Positions 19,045-28,907 are shown, counted from the first letter of the stretch. The stretch: DNA of 64,000 nt from an uncultured Anaeroplasmataceae bacterium (GCA_934229785.1 CAKQEA010000002.1:62001-126000); one strand, 5' to 3'. The notes: a model not told the origin generated them from the letters alone. Program-made: numbers and translations.

Positions 19045-19094
19045 ATTAATCATCATCCTTTACAATTTAATTATAATTTCTTCTTATTTTTTAA

Positions 19095-19123
19095 TCTTAA
19101 AGAACTTGTAAAAAAGATGTAAA
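19095..19123 (-). promoter_or_regulatory. Triple Pho box ahead of the small membrane protein
   Basis: Minus strand TTTACAT-cttt-TTTACAA-gttc-TTTAAGA, 11-bp period, the same architecture as at 18791-18819. A TATAAT-like element follows about 25 nt downstream. Confidence 0.65.
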
Positions 19124-19134
19124 ACAAAAGAAAA

Positions 19135-19156
19135 AGGCATCAAGTTTAAGATGCCT
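19135..19156 (-). terminator. Intrinsic terminator after the 171-residue membrane protein
   Basis: AGGCATC/GATGCCT stem then TTTTTC on the minus strand, 11 nt past the stop at 19167. Confidence 0.75.
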
Positions 19157-19166
19157 AAAACTAATT

Positions 19167-19682
19167 TTATTTTTTTGTCCTATATTTTTTAATTTCTGAT
19201 GCCAAATTTAAAAGTTCAGTTTGTTTATCTGTTGATAATAGTTTTAAAGGTATATAATAGCTTCTACCTTTATTTAATGTAGATAGTTCTATATATTTAC
19301 CAGTTTTATTTAGCAGATTTATTTCACCTTTTTCGGTATAAATTTCATTTTTCTTTGTTGTATTAAGACTATATTTATATTTGTTATCCTCTTCATCAAA
19401 ATACATTTTAATGCTCATTTCACCACTTAATCCTCTATTAACGTTTTTCCTAATAAAAATAATTGGAGAAATTATGATAACAAATACTGAAATATAAATA
19501 GCCAAATAAATTCCATATTTTTCAAGCTCATATATGGCACGATATCGACTAAAACTTAAAATAAAAATACCAATCAAAATAATAACTAAAGATAATACAA
19601 ATATAAAACTACAAAATTTTAGCTTTATCCACAATGTATCTATATATTTATGCTTATATTTTAAATTAAAATTTATATCCAT
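19167..19682 (-). CDS. Two-helix membrane protein, YcxB-like architecture, unknown function
   Basis: 171 residues. Membrane helices at about 27-49 and 62-84 are followed by a cytoplasmic beta-rich domain (about 90-160) with GKYIELSTLNKG and YIPLKLL. The layout resembles YcxB-type proteins, in which two helices precede a PH-like domain; that is resemblance of plan only. It begins 4 nt after the GNAT gene and ends at a terminator, so the two genes are cotranscribed. Confidence 0.6.
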   Translation of the reverse strand: MDINFNLKYKHKYIDTLWIKLKFCSFIFVLSLVIILIGIFILSFSRYRAIYELEKYGIYLAIYISVFVIIISPIIFIRKNVNRGLSGEMSIKMYFDEEDNKYKYSLNTTKKNEIYTEKGEINLLNKTGKYIELSTLNKGRSYYIPLKLLSTDKQTELLNLASEIKKYRTKK

Positions 19683-19686
19683 ATAA

Positions 19687-19956
19687 TCACCTACTTAATA
19701 CATCACTACACTCAGGATGACGTTCAAACCATTTTATAGCATAAGAACAGCTTAGCTTAGCTTTATAATTATGCTCACATATATCTAAGTAAGCTTCATT
19801 TAATAGTCTTGAAGCTATACCTTGACCTTGAAGTGATTCATCAACAACAGTATGATTTATTTCAACAACATTTTCCATAATAAATGGATATGTTACATAA
19901 GCAAGCTCTTTTCCATCAACAACATAACTGATTTTATTACCTAACCTTTTAAACAT
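19687..19956 (-). CDS. Small GNAT-family N-acetyltransferase
   Basis: 89 residues, the compact form of the acetyltransferase fold (COG2388-like, YidJ/YjdJ type). The acetyl-CoA loop is recognisable as QGQGIASRLLNEAY, with a preceding strand HTVVDESLQG and a closing CSYAIKWFERHPE. Start has GGAGGAG. It sits 9 nt after the SNF2 helicase gene. Substrate unknown; these proteins lack a full substrate pocket and the human homologue's role is unclear. Confidence 0.85.
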   Translation of the reverse strand: MFKRLGNKISYVVDGKELAYVTYPFIMENVVEINHTVVDESLQGQGIASRLLNEAYLDICEHNYKAKLSCSYAIKWFERHPECSDVLSR

Positions 19957-19965
19957 ATTCTCCTC

Positions 19966-22900
19966 CTAGTCTAAAATAAATGACAAGTCCTCACGAGTAA
20001 TACTAGAAATTGAAGATTCATCATTTGATATAAACTTATCTATAATATCCTTTTTAAAATTTTGTAGTTCAATTACTCTTTGTTCAATTGAATTTTCACA
20101 AATAAATTTAATAACCTCAACATTTTTAGTTTGACCAATTCTGTGCGCTCTATCAGTTGCTTGATTTTCAGCTGCAACATTCCACCATGGATCTAAATGA
20201 ATAACAGTATCAGCACCAATTAAATTTAAGCCAGTACCTCCAGCCTTTAAAGAAATTAAAAATAAACTTATACTATCATCATTATTAAATAAATTAGCAT
20301 AACTAACTCGATCTGAGGCAGATGTTTGACCTGTAATTTTTAGATATTTAATATTCTTTTTATTTAAAACAACCTCAACATCCTCTAAGCATTTAACAAA
20401 TTGAGAGAAAACTAAAATACGATGACCATTACTAATATATTCATCTACCATATCATAAAATAACTCAAGCTTGCCAGATTGTCCTTCATAGGATTCAACA
20501 AACATAGCTGGATCAACACAAATTTGACGTAATCTAGTTAAAATCGGTAACATATCAAAGGCTTTACCACCAGCAATTAAAGCATCCTTTGCTATTTTCC
20601 TATGAGCATCATAAAGCTTACGTTGTTCTTTTGTCATTTCAGCTGAAACAATACGCTCATATTTTGAAGGTAAATCAGATAAAACATTTTCCTTTGTTCT
20701 ACGTAAAATAAATGGTGAAATCTTCTTTAATATTCTATCACTATAGCTTTCCTCTGATTGATATCTTGATTTAAATGTTGACACCTCTTCAAAATATCCG
20801 GGCATAATAAAATCAAAAATACTCCACAAATCCAAAATGTTATTTTCAATAGGTGTACCAGTTAAGGCAAACCTATTTGCACCATCAAGCTGCTTAACAG
20901 AAATACTCTTTAAAGCCTGACTATTTTTAATATATTGAGCCTCATCTAAAATAATAAAATTAAACTTTAAATTATTATATAAAGAAATATCACTTCTAAT
21001 TGAATCATATGATGTAATATACACAACGTTTTCATTTAAATTTATGCCTTTAATTATTTCCTCTCTTAATACTTGATTTCCGTGAACACCTACAACTCTA
21101 ATATTAGGTGCAAATTTATGAAATTCATTTAACCAATTAAAAATTAAGCTTTTAGGGCAAACAATTAAAGATGGCATTTTACAATCATTTGAGGCAATCA
21201 AGGTTATTATTTGTAAGGTTTTACCAAGACCCATATCATCAGCTAAAATACCACCTAAATGATAACTAGTTAAAATACTTAGCCAATAGTAGCCTTCTTT
21301 TTGATATTGCCTTAAATTAGCATTAATATCTGGTAATTTAATATCTGCAGATTTAAAGCCTGATATATTATCAATCATATTTGATAAATACTCATCCATT
21401 TTTACATTATTTTTTATCGCATATGCGTTTAAAACCTGATATAAAGGCATTGGCTGAGGTTCTGATAGATTTTTAATGTCTAAATGCATATCATCAACAA
21501 TATTTTCAAACATATAGGCATTATCATCATTTAAATCAACAATTCTATCATCCTTTAAAATTACATATTTCCTTTTATGCCTTAATGCCTTAATAATCTC
21601 CTCTAGTTCTCTATCAGAAAACATTGAATCTTCAATAAAAACATCCATCATACCACTTTGATATGACATATTAATAGTAGGCACGCCCAAAGAAATAATC
21701 TTTTTATTTTGAATTGATTCAGATAAATATACATTGGCAAATCTCTTTAAATCAGAAAAATCCATTTGAAAGAAATTATAGATAGCATCATTATCCTTAC
21801 AAATACCCTCAACAAAACCTAGTAATTGTAAATAATTATGATATCCTGCAAGCTTAGACTTATCAAATTCATTTAAAGATTCTCTTGTTGCCTCTTTATC
21901 ATCCTTATAAAGCTTAGTTGTCAAGGTTAAATATTTATTAACAAAATCAAAATAAGCATCAATTTTTAATTCACTAATTTTAAATTGATCCTTAAGTTTA
22001 TCACAAACCACAATATTATTATATCTTGAAATAATAGAATTTTTTACTTCTTCTGCAACACTTTCAAGACTTTTGTCCTTATTATCAACTGTAAAGCTAA
22101 ATAAAGCCATATCCTTCATACTGATATTTTTAAATCTTAATGTATGAGTTTCATCATCAAAAGCAACAAGAAGAAAATCAGTAGCAAAAAAATTATACTT
22201 TGAATCAATAATTAGCTTGTAATTTTCATCTAATAAATAATTAAGTGAAAAATCCTCATCAACAATTAGATAATTTTTATTTTCAAAAATGATATTTTCT
22301 CCAACTAGTATTTTTAAAATATTTTCAAACATACCACTATTAATCTCTACATCTTTAGAATAATTAGTTTTCCAAGAGCGTTCTGGTATTGAAATAAAAT
22401 ACTTAACTAATTTATCATATGGAGACATCATATTTTCGATATTATGAGAAAATGTTAATTCCTTACCATATTTATAAACTTCATTTCGATAAAAGTTCAT
22501 TAAAATTTCATAGGTACCTTTACCTATATACATTTTATTTACACCTATTTTCAAACTCATACCTATTTCTCTATATGAACTAGAAATACTAACCTCTAAA
22601 TGAGGCTTAGCCTGGGGAATTATGCTATTATTTTTATTAATAAAGGAATCAAATCTATCAAGAGAACGCAATATATTTCTTCTATCCTCTTCATATTTTT
22701 CCTTTTTTATTTTTTCTAATTCAGCTTGAAATTTTTTGTTTATTTCATCATGAAATACAAGCTTTGAATACCTTAAAAAAGCATCCTGATATTTTATTTG
22801 AAAAAAAACATTTTCTGTTTTAGTATTAATAATCTTATCATTTTCATCAATTATTACAGAAAGAATAATTCCACCATAATCAAGCCTAAGATTATAGGTA

Positions 22901-24348
22901 ACATAAATATTTTTCCTTGTATTTTCAACAATATATGAAAAATGAAGATATTTAGAAAAAATATCATAATCAAAATCTGAAGAATTAGCTTGACCAATCC
23001 AATCATATTTACCTAAGGTTTCTAAATATTCACATAGATACAAAGAATCAGGATAATCCTCAATATAAGCTAATAAATTTCTTTTAAGCTTTGTATTACA
23101 ATTAAAATACATTTTTTCAAGTAATCCTAAGTACTTAAAACTATCAATACTTTTTAATCTAGTTTCATTTAAAATATATTTACAAAGATTCTCTGAATAA
23201 CTAATTCTATTAATTGCTTCAAAAATTTCAGCATCATTAAAATAACCTAAGTCTTCAATACCCAAACCAAAAGAAATATCCTCATCACTAATTATTTTTC
23301 TTACATAACTATCATCTAAAAGACGTTTAATAATTTTTAAAACATCATTATAGTTCCACTCTGATAAAATTTTGACAATAAAAATATATATTTCTTCTTT
23401 TGAATAATTTTTCTTTATATAGCCCAAAAACTCACTATATTTTTCTAAATCTACAATATTTTCTGCATTATCTAATAAACAATTTAAAGCATACTTAATC
23501 TTATTATTCATAAAACAATAGATTAAATATTCTTCAATATTTTTAAGTGGAACAAAACCTTCAGCATTTGAATATAAGCTAATAATAGAATTATAGTCTT
23601 TAAAATTATTTTTAAAGAAAATTGCCTCATCAAGTCTTCTATTTAAATTTTGTCCTATCTTTCTTGCTTTTGAATTAAAGAATAAATATTTTAATTGATA
23701 TTTATATTCATTTTTTTTAAGTAGATAACCTAAATAAGAACAAATACCATTAGAGTCGCATTTATTTAATTCATCTGAATAGTTTTTCAAAATATCAATA
23801 CTAGAGTTTTCATTAACTAAATTACCTACATTAATTAAATTTGTGATATTAGAATAATCCATTGTATCACTAATCTTATTCTCTTTAACATTATTACTAG
23901 TATTTAAATAGTTATCCTCTAATTTATCAAGCATCTTAAACTCATTATTTAAATAAATCATTAACGCTGCCGCATGCTTACAAGAAAATCCCACTGGACA
24001 AGAACAAATAAAAGTAAATTTATCACTATTCTTTTCAGCAACTGTTTCATATTCCTCAGTTCCTACAACAATTCCCTTAATTGATTGGCTTCTTGTAGCT
24101 AGAGTATAATCCTTAACCTTATTTTCTCTTGCATAATTTAAACCACGAGAAAATGTTAGAGTATCAAATGTGCTTTTATACCTTTCATTAATTAAATAGT
24201 CATATGTTTTAGAATCAACATCACGCAAAAAGCTATTGACTATATTTTTTTCACCAACATTATTAAATAGTACTCTTTTACTATCATTATCCTCACTAAT
24301 AACATAGCCAAATTTAAAGACATTATGATATACTACCTTATTTTTCAT
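19966..24348 (-). CDS. SWIM-domain SNF2-family helicase (large paralogue)
   Basis: 1460 residues. A SWIM zinc motif lies near residues 114-130 (FICSCPVGFSCKHAAAL, CxC...CxH). A long middle region of unknown fold (about 180-1010) precedes the SWI2/SNF2 motor: motif I DDMGLGKTLQ, motif II DEAQ, LTGTPIEN, and the helicase-C motifs GTGLNLIGADTVIHLDPWWN and QATDRAHRIGQ. Such proteins translocate on double-stranded DNA and remodel nucleoprotein; the bacterial ones have little assigned function. A shorter paralogue is at 43442-46519. The start follows TTGGTGAAGAT. It probably heads a unit with the GNAT and membrane proteins. Confidence 0.93.
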   Translation of the reverse strand: MKNKVVYHNVFKFGYVISEDNDSKRVLFNNVGEKNIVNSFLRDVDSKTYDYLINERYKSTFDTLTFSRGLNYARENKVKDYTLATRSQSIKGIVVGTEEYETVAEKNSDKFTFICSCPVGFSCKHAAALMIYLNNEFKMLDKLEDNYLNTSNNVKENKISDTMDYSNITNLINVGNLVNENSSIDILKNYSDELNKCDSNGICSYLGYLLKKNEYKYQLKYLFFNSKARKIGQNLNRRLDEAIFFKNNFKDYNSIISLYSNAEGFVPLKNIEEYLIYCFMNNKIKYALNCLLDNAENIVDLEKYSEFLGYIKKNYSKEEIYIFIVKILSEWNYNDVLKIIKRLLDDSYVRKIISDEDISFGLGIEDLGYFNDAEIFEAINRISYSENLCKYILNETRLKSIDSFKYLGLLEKMYFNCNTKLKRNLLAYIEDYPDSLYLCEYLETLGKYDWIGQANSSDFDYDIFSKYLHFSYIVENTRKNIYVTYNLRLDYGGIILSVIIDENDKIINTKTENVFFQIKYQDAFLRYSKLVFHDEINKKFQAELEKIKKEKYEEDRRNILRSLDRFDSFINKNNSIIPQAKPHLEVSISSSYREIGMSLKIGVNKMYIGKGTYEILMNFYRNEVYKYGKELTFSHNIENMMSPYDKLVKYFISIPERSWKTNYSKDVEINSGMFENILKILVGENIIFENKNYLIVDEDFSLNYLLDENYKLIIDSKYNFFATDFLLVAFDDETHTLRFKNISMKDMALFSFTVDNKDKSLESVAEEVKNSIISRYNNIVVCDKLKDQFKISELKIDAYFDFVNKYLTLTTKLYKDDKEATRESLNEFDKSKLAGYHNYLQLLGFVEGICKDNDAIYNFFQMDFSDLKRFANVYLSESIQNKKIISLGVPTINMSYQSGMMDVFIEDSMFSDRELEEIIKALRHKRKYVILKDDRIVDLNDDNAYMFENIVDDMHLDIKNLSEPQPMPLYQVLNAYAIKNNVKMDEYLSNMIDNISGFKSADIKLPDINANLRQYQKEGYYWLSILTSYHLGGILADDMGLGKTLQIITLIASNDCKMPSLIVCPKSLIFNWLNEFHKFAPNIRVVGVHGNQVLREEIIKGINLNENVVYITSYDSIRSDISLYNNLKFNFIILDEAQYIKNSQALKSISVKQLDGANRFALTGTPIENNILDLWSIFDFIMPGYFEEVSTFKSRYQSEESYSDRILKKISPFILRRTKENVLSDLPSKYERIVSAEMTKEQRKLYDAHRKIAKDALIAGGKAFDMLPILTRLRQICVDPAMFVESYEGQSGKLELFYDMVDEYISNGHRILVFSQFVKCLEDVEVVLNKKNIKYLKITGQTSASDRVSYANLFNNDDSISLFLISLKAGGTGLNLIGADTVIHLDPWWNVAAENQATDRAHRIGQTKNVEVIKFICENSIEQRVIELQNFKKDIIDKFISNDESSISSITREDLSFILD

Positions 24349-24388
24349 ATCTTCACCAATAACTACCTTTCAGCGTAATTATCCTAGC

Positions 24389-24415
24389 TAAATAGACATA
24401 ATAAATGTCTATTTA
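24389..24415. repeat. Perfect inverted repeat between nadE and the SNF2 gene
   Basis: TAAATAGACAT-aataa-ATGTCTATTTA, 11-bp perfect arms. Read on the plus strand it is followed by TATTTTTTTT, yet both neighbouring genes are on the minus strand, where no T-run follows the stem. It could be a weak terminator for nadE or an operator. Confidence 0.7.
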
Positions 24416-24423
24416 TATTTTTT

Positions 24424-26337
24424 TTAAATTTCTTCTAATTCTTTTAAATACATATTTGAATAGGTATCACTACTCATTCTTAAATCACCACGTGGAGATA
24501 AGCTAATACTTCCTACCTTTATACCATCAGGAATACAATTTCTTTTAAATTGTTGTGAAAAGAATCTTTTAATAAATATTTTTAATACATCCTTTATCTC
24601 ATTAGGTGTATAGGTATCACTAAATGTCTTACATGCTAAAAAATAAAGCTTCTTAACGCTAGCACCATATCTTAGGAAATGGTACAAAAAGAAATCATGT
24701 AAAATATAAGGTCCAACAGACTTCTGTGTATCCTGTTTAATATTTCCATTATTATCAAGTGGCAATAATTCAGGAGAAATAGGTGTATTTAAAATATCAG
24801 TTAATGTTTCCTTTAAAATTCCTTCAGATTCATCTCTTATAAAGGCAATCAACGTTGTTACAAGAGTTTTAGGGATTGAGCAATTAACAGCATAATTTGA
24901 CATATGATCACCATTATAAGTAGCCCAGCCTAAGGCAAGCTCTGATAAATCACCAGTACCAACAACGATTCCGCCTTCCATATTAGCAACATCAAATAAA
25001 ATTTGTGTTCTTTCTCTTGCTTGAACATTTTCATAAGTAACATCATATTTATCAATTGCATGACCAATATTATTATAATGCTCTAAACAAGCATTCTTAA
25101 TTGATATTTCTTTGAAATCAGCTCCTGATGATATTATTAAATTTTTAGAATTATTATAGGTTCTGTTACTTGTTCCAAAGCCTGGCATTGAAATAGCAAT
25201 TAAATTAGACATAGGCAAATTCAAAACCTTTAAAACCCTTAGACAAACCAAAAATGCCAAAGTTGAATCAGCACCACCGCTTATTCCTACAACCATTTTA
25301 GCATTTCCAATATGCTTAATCCTTTTTGCTAAAGCATAGGTTTGAATATTCAATATCTCTTCAAGTCCTTCTCTACTATGACTTAAAAATGGAGTTTTAC
25401 TATACACTTTAGTTAGCTCATTATTTTTTAACGCTAAGCTAAAGCTAGTATATAAGCATTCATCATTATCACTATTTTGTTCATAGCTTCTGTTTTTAAT
25501 TCTATCACTGTTAATTCTAAACACATCAATATCTTGATATATTATTGAGGATTTAAAGCTAAATCTTTCATTTTCAGTCGTATCACCACATGGCTCAGTA
25601 ATTATTGAGTGACCAGAAAATAAAATATCACTAGTAGATTCCCAAACGCCACATGATGCATATACATAAGCAGATAATGTTTTTTGGGCCTGCATCATAA
25701 CTAGATTTTTCCTATATTTCATCTTTCCAGCGATTTCATTACTTCCAGATAAATTAAAAATAATATTAGCACCATTTAATGAAGTAGTATTGCTTGGAGC
25801 ATTTACCATCCATAAATCCTCACAAATATCAATTGCATACGCTAAATCAAAATTATCACACTTATAGATTAGCTTATTTGAAATTAAAACATCTTCACCA
25901 AATAAATTAATCTTATTAGTCTTTAAATTATTAGCCTTTGAATAATAACGACACTCATAGAATTCATTATAATTAGGAATATATGTTTTAGGAGTAATTC
26001 CTATAATATGACCACCACAAAAGCTAAAAGCACAATTATATAACGAATTATTTATCTTTAAAGGAGCACCAACAATAAAAACAATTTTATATTTCTTGCT
26101 AAATTCTTTAAGCTCACATAATCCCTTTAAAACATTATTTAATAAATCATCAGTTAATACCATATCCTGAATAGTATATCCACATAAGGATAGCTCAGGA
26201 AATACAGCAATCTCAATTCCCTTTTCATAAGCTTCTGTAATAAGCTCTTTTATTTTTGAAACATTATAACCAACATCGGCTAAGTGAATTTCATTAACAA
26301 TAGCACCAACACGAACAAAACCATATTTTTTTAGCAT
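24424..26337 (-). CDS. nadE: Glutamine-dependent NAD+ synthetase
   Basis: 637 residues. An N-terminal nitrilase-type glutaminase domain (about 1-290) has the Glu in FPELSLCGY and the Cys in YVYASCGVWES; it supplies ammonia. The C-terminal NAD synthase domain (about 330-600) has the ATP loop GISGGADSTLAF and GTGDLSELALGW. It converts deamido-NAD to NAD. Length and two-domain layout match the glutamine-dependent form. Start preceded by TTGGAGTGAT. Transcription unit appears separate from the gene upstream (a decayed region). Confidence 0.97.
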   Translation of the reverse strand: MLKKYGFVRVGAIVNEIHLADVGYNVSKIKELITEAYEKGIEIAVFPELSLCGYTIQDMVLTDDLLNNVLKGLCELKEFSKKYKIVFIVGAPLKINNSLYNCAFSFCGGHIIGITPKTYIPNYNEFYECRYYSKANNLKTNKINLFGEDVLISNKLIYKCDNFDLAYAIDICEDLWMVNAPSNTTSLNGANIIFNLSGSNEIAGKMKYRKNLVMMQAQKTLSAYVYASCGVWESTSDILFSGHSIITEPCGDTTENERFSFKSSIIYQDIDVFRINSDRIKNRSYEQNSDNDECLYTSFSLALKNNELTKVYSKTPFLSHSREGLEEILNIQTYALAKRIKHIGNAKMVVGISGGADSTLAFLVCLRVLKVLNLPMSNLIAISMPGFGTSNRTYNNSKNLIISSGADFKEISIKNACLEHYNNIGHAIDKYDVTYENVQARERTQILFDVANMEGGIVVGTGDLSELALGWATYNGDHMSNYAVNCSIPKTLVTTLIAFIRDESEGILKETLTDILNTPISPELLPLDNNGNIKQDTQKSVGPYILHDFFLYHFLRYGASVKKLYFLACKTFSDTYTPNEIKDVLKIFIKRFFSQQFKRNCIPDGIKVGSISLSPRGDLRMSSDTYSNMYLKELEEI

Positions 26338-26471
26338 AATATCACTCCAAACTTATAATAGCTCTAATATCATTATATACTTTTAATAATAAAAAGTAAA
26401 AAGAAAAAGAAAGTCCTATATAATGAAAAACTAAAATGGATTATCAAAATAAAACAACTTTCTTAGATTTG

Positions 26472-26736
26472 TTAAATTACTTTAAATATATCATCACTAA
26501 CTGCTTCACACCATTCATTAAAGCACTCAACTCCAGGTACCTCAATGGCTAAATGAGAAAAACAACTATCCTTTGTAGCACCATGCCAATGCTTAACATT
26601 TGGCAATAATACATCTTGTTTTTAAATCAATATCCTCGTTATTCCAGTTCTTACCAAATAAAATATCATCATTAAAATGAACAAAATAAAATTCTCACAA
26701 TCTATTTTTTCCTGCAGTTTGAATAATCTTTGCCAT
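26472..26736 (-). pseudogene. Fused remnant of a carboxymuconolactone-decarboxylase/cupin protein
   Basis: Reading the minus strand from the ATG at 26736 gives MAKIIQTAG..., with an in-frame TGA at codon 14, then LFGKNWNNEDIDLKTR, the N-terminus of carboxymuconolactone-decarboxylase-like proteins. A second frame then gives LPNVKHWHGATKDS and FSHLAIEVPG, the C-terminal cupin of the same class of two-domain proteins, ending at 26472. The middle (most of the CMD domain and the cupin start) is deleted. An in-frame stop, a frame change and an internal deletion make it clearly dead. Family names are from motif recognition. Confidence 0.8.
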
Positions 26737-26888
26737 AAAAACTCCCTTAATTGTATTTTCTGTATATAGAATATTACCTAAAATTAACTTTAGGTTAAGA
26801 GTTATATTTTATTTAAATATTTAATACATTACCACACTTTAAAGCATTTATCACATAACATTCACTTAATTTTAAAGGAAAAATTTGT

Positions 26889-26894
26889 TATAAT
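26889..26894 (+). promoter_or_regulatory. Likely -10 element for the alarmone synthetase gene
   Basis: TATAAT 37 nt upstream of the start codon in an otherwise gene-free stretch; no convincing -35 at 17 bp. Confidence 0.4.
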
Positions 26895-26931
26895 TAAATA
26901 GAAACAAACTTAATTCAATGAGGTGAAACAG

Positions 26932-27645
26932 ATGGAAAACTTTGAACAATCACTTATAGAAATAAACAAGCTTGCTAAAGAAGAAATGAATCCTGAATTA
27001 AAAATGAAAATAGTAAAGGATATCGCTAAACCCTATACTGCCCTTTTAACCTATTATGAATGCGCAATTGATGAGGTTGAAACTAAGCTAAACATTTTAA
27101 ATAAGGAGTACTCATTAAACACTGAACAAAACCCAATTGATTCAATTAAATCAAGAGTTAAATCTATTGAATCAATAGTTGAAAAGGCATATCGTAAAAA
27201 CATACCATTTACAATTGATGCAATAGAAAAAAACATAAGGGATATTGCAGGAGTTAGAGTAATTTGTAATTTTCCAGAGGATGTTTATAAAATAAGAGGT
27301 GGGCTTCTTTTGCAAGATGATATTACATTAATTGAAGAAAAGGATTATATTAAAAATCCAAAACCAAATGGCTATAGATCACTTCATTTAATTATTCAAA
27401 CACCAATATTCTTATCAACTGGAAAAAAGCTAATGACTGTTGAAATTCAAATAAGAACAATTGCTCAAAATTGTTGGGCAGCATTAGAGCATCAGCTTAG
27501 ATATAAGAAAAATATAAATGAAAAAAAATCAATTTCTCTTGCCTTAAAGCTATTAGCTGAGGAATCAGCTGGAATAGATATTAAAATGGAAATGCTTAAA
27601 AAAAGAATTTATAAAGATAATATATTGACAGATAAAAAGAATTGA
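26932..27645 (+). CDS. Small alarmone synthetase (RelQ-like GTP pyrophosphokinase)
   Basis: 237 residues from the ATG at 26932, preceded by GAGGTG at 26920-26925; an upstream GTG overlaps that ribosome site. The RelA/SpoT synthetase core is at about 75-200: IRDIAGVRVIC, the G-loop region KPNGYRSLHLI and EIQIRTIAQNCWAALEHQ. There is no HD hydrolase or TGS/ACT region and the length fits RelQ/RelP-type small synthetases. It makes (p)ppGpp from ATP and GTP/GDP. Lone plus-strand gene ahead of the trpS T-box. Confidence 0.93.
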   Translation: MENFEQSLIEINKLAKEEMNPELKMKIVKDIAKPYTALLTYYECAIDEVETKLNILNKEYSLNTEQNPIDSIKSRVKSIESIVEKAYRKNIPFTIDAIEKNIRDIAGVRVICNFPEDVYKIRGGLLLQDDITLIEEKDYIKNPKPNGYRSLHLIIQTPIFLSTGKKLMTVEIQIRTIAQNCWAALEHQLRYKKNINEKKSISLALKLLAEESAGIDIKMEMLKKRIYKDNILTDKKN

Positions 27646-27649
27646 ACTA

Positions 27650-27828
27650 GAATGTAGATAGTACTTTTTATATTTTAGTTTCAAGCGATTGATGGATAGT
27701 GTTAGCATCAAAACGATATATTAAGGAATTGGTTAAAAACTAAAAAAAAGAGCCAAGAAATTGGAATTAAGGTGGCACCGCGATAATTCGTCCTTAAGAA
27801 TGTATAATTCTTAAGGTTTTTTTTATTA
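27650..27828 (+). promoter_or_regulatory. T-box riboswitch controlling trpS
   Basis: The diagnostic T-box AAGGTGGCACCGCG is at 27769-27782, followed by a terminator stem CCTTAAGAAT/ATTCTTAAGG (27792-27816) and eight T. An AGTA loop-E type sequence sits at the 5' side (about 27658) and a TGG triplet at 27693-27695 is the best candidate specifier, matching the Trp enzyme downstream. Stem I looks short for the class. Uncharged tRNA-Trp should promote readthrough into trpS. 5' end is approximate. Confidence 0.9.
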
Positions 27829-27847
27829 CAAAAGGAGATAATTAATT

Positions 27848-28852
27848 ATGGAACAAACTAAAAAAAGAATGCTATCAGGAATTAAACCTACAGGTAAACT
27901 AACACTTGGAAATTATATAGGAGCAATCAAGCAATTTATAAGCTATCAAGATGAATATGAGCTTCTTATCTTTATAGCTGACTTACACGCTCTTACTCTT
28001 CCTATTGATCCTAAGGAATTAAGACAAAATACAAAGGATTTAATTTCAATCTATTTAGCCTGTGGCTTAGATCCTAAAAAGGTAAAAATATTTAAACAAA
28101 GTGATGTACATGAGCATGCTGAGCTTGGCTATATTATGGCTTGTAATTCAAATATGGGTGAATTATCAAGAATGACACAATATAAAGATAAAACAGCCAA
28201 AATGTCAAACAAGGAATCAATCCCTACAGGTATTTTCTTATATCCAGCTCTAATGGCTGCAGATATATTATTATATGATCCTGATTATGTACCAGTTGGA
28301 ATCGATCAAAAGCAGCATGTTGAATTAACTCGTGATCTTGCCCAAAAATTTAATTCTCGTTATAGTGATACATTTAAGCTACCAGAGCCTATAACTCCAA
28401 AAACAGGAGCTAAAATTGCTTCATTATCTAACCCAACAAAGAAAATGAGTAAATCTGAATCAGACAAAGGAACAATCTATTTATTAGAGGATTTAAACAT
28501 TGCAAGAAAGAAAATAATGGCTGCAGTAACAGACTCAGATACTTCTATTCATTATGATTTAGAAAATAAACCTGGCATTTCAAACTTACTTACAATTGCT
28601 TCAAGCATTACAGGAAAAGAAATACCCGAAATTGAGGAAATGTTTAAGGATAAAGGCTATGGTGAATTTAAAAAATATGTTGCTGATGTTGTAGTAGCTG
28701 AATTATCAGAACTACAAAAGAAGGTAAAAGAAATTCAACAATCTAATATTATTGATGAAGTTTTACAAGATGGCGCTAAGGCTGCATCATACCTTGCAGC
28801 TAAAAAATTAAATAAGGTATATATCAAAGTTGGTTTAAGAAGCCGTAAATAA
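27848..28852 (+). CDS. trpS: Tryptophanyl-tRNA synthetase
   Basis: 334 residues, ribosome site AAAGGAG. The class I signature appears as PTGKLTLGNYIGA (HIGH-equivalent GNYIG) and KMSKSESDKGT (KMSKS loop). Length matches bacterial TrpRS. It lies 20 nt after the T-box terminator and ends just before an intrinsic terminator, so it is monocistronic. Confidence 0.98.
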   Translation: MEQTKKRMLSGIKPTGKLTLGNYIGAIKQFISYQDEYELLIFIADLHALTLPIDPKELRQNTKDLISIYLACGLDPKKVKIFKQSDVHEHAELGYIMACNSNMGELSRMTQYKDKTAKMSNKESIPTGIFLYPALMAADILLYDPDYVPVGIDQKQHVELTRDLAQKFNSRYSDTFKLPEPITPKTGAKIASLSNPTKKMSKSESDKGTIYLLEDLNIARKKIMAAVTDSDTSIHYDLENKPGISNLLTIASSITGKEIPEIEEMFKDKGYGEFKKYVADVVVAELSELQKKVKEIQQSNIIDEVLQDGAKAASYLAAKKLNKVYIKVGLRSRK

Positions 28853-28856
28853 TAAT

Positions 28857-28892
28857 AGGACTATAATGTGTATTAGCACAGATTATAGTCCT
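28857..28892 (+). terminator. Intrinsic terminator of trpS
   Basis: AGGACTATAAT/ATTATAGTCCT stem followed by TTTTTC. Confidence 0.88.
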
Positions 28893-28907
28893 TTTTCTTT
28901 TAAAATA

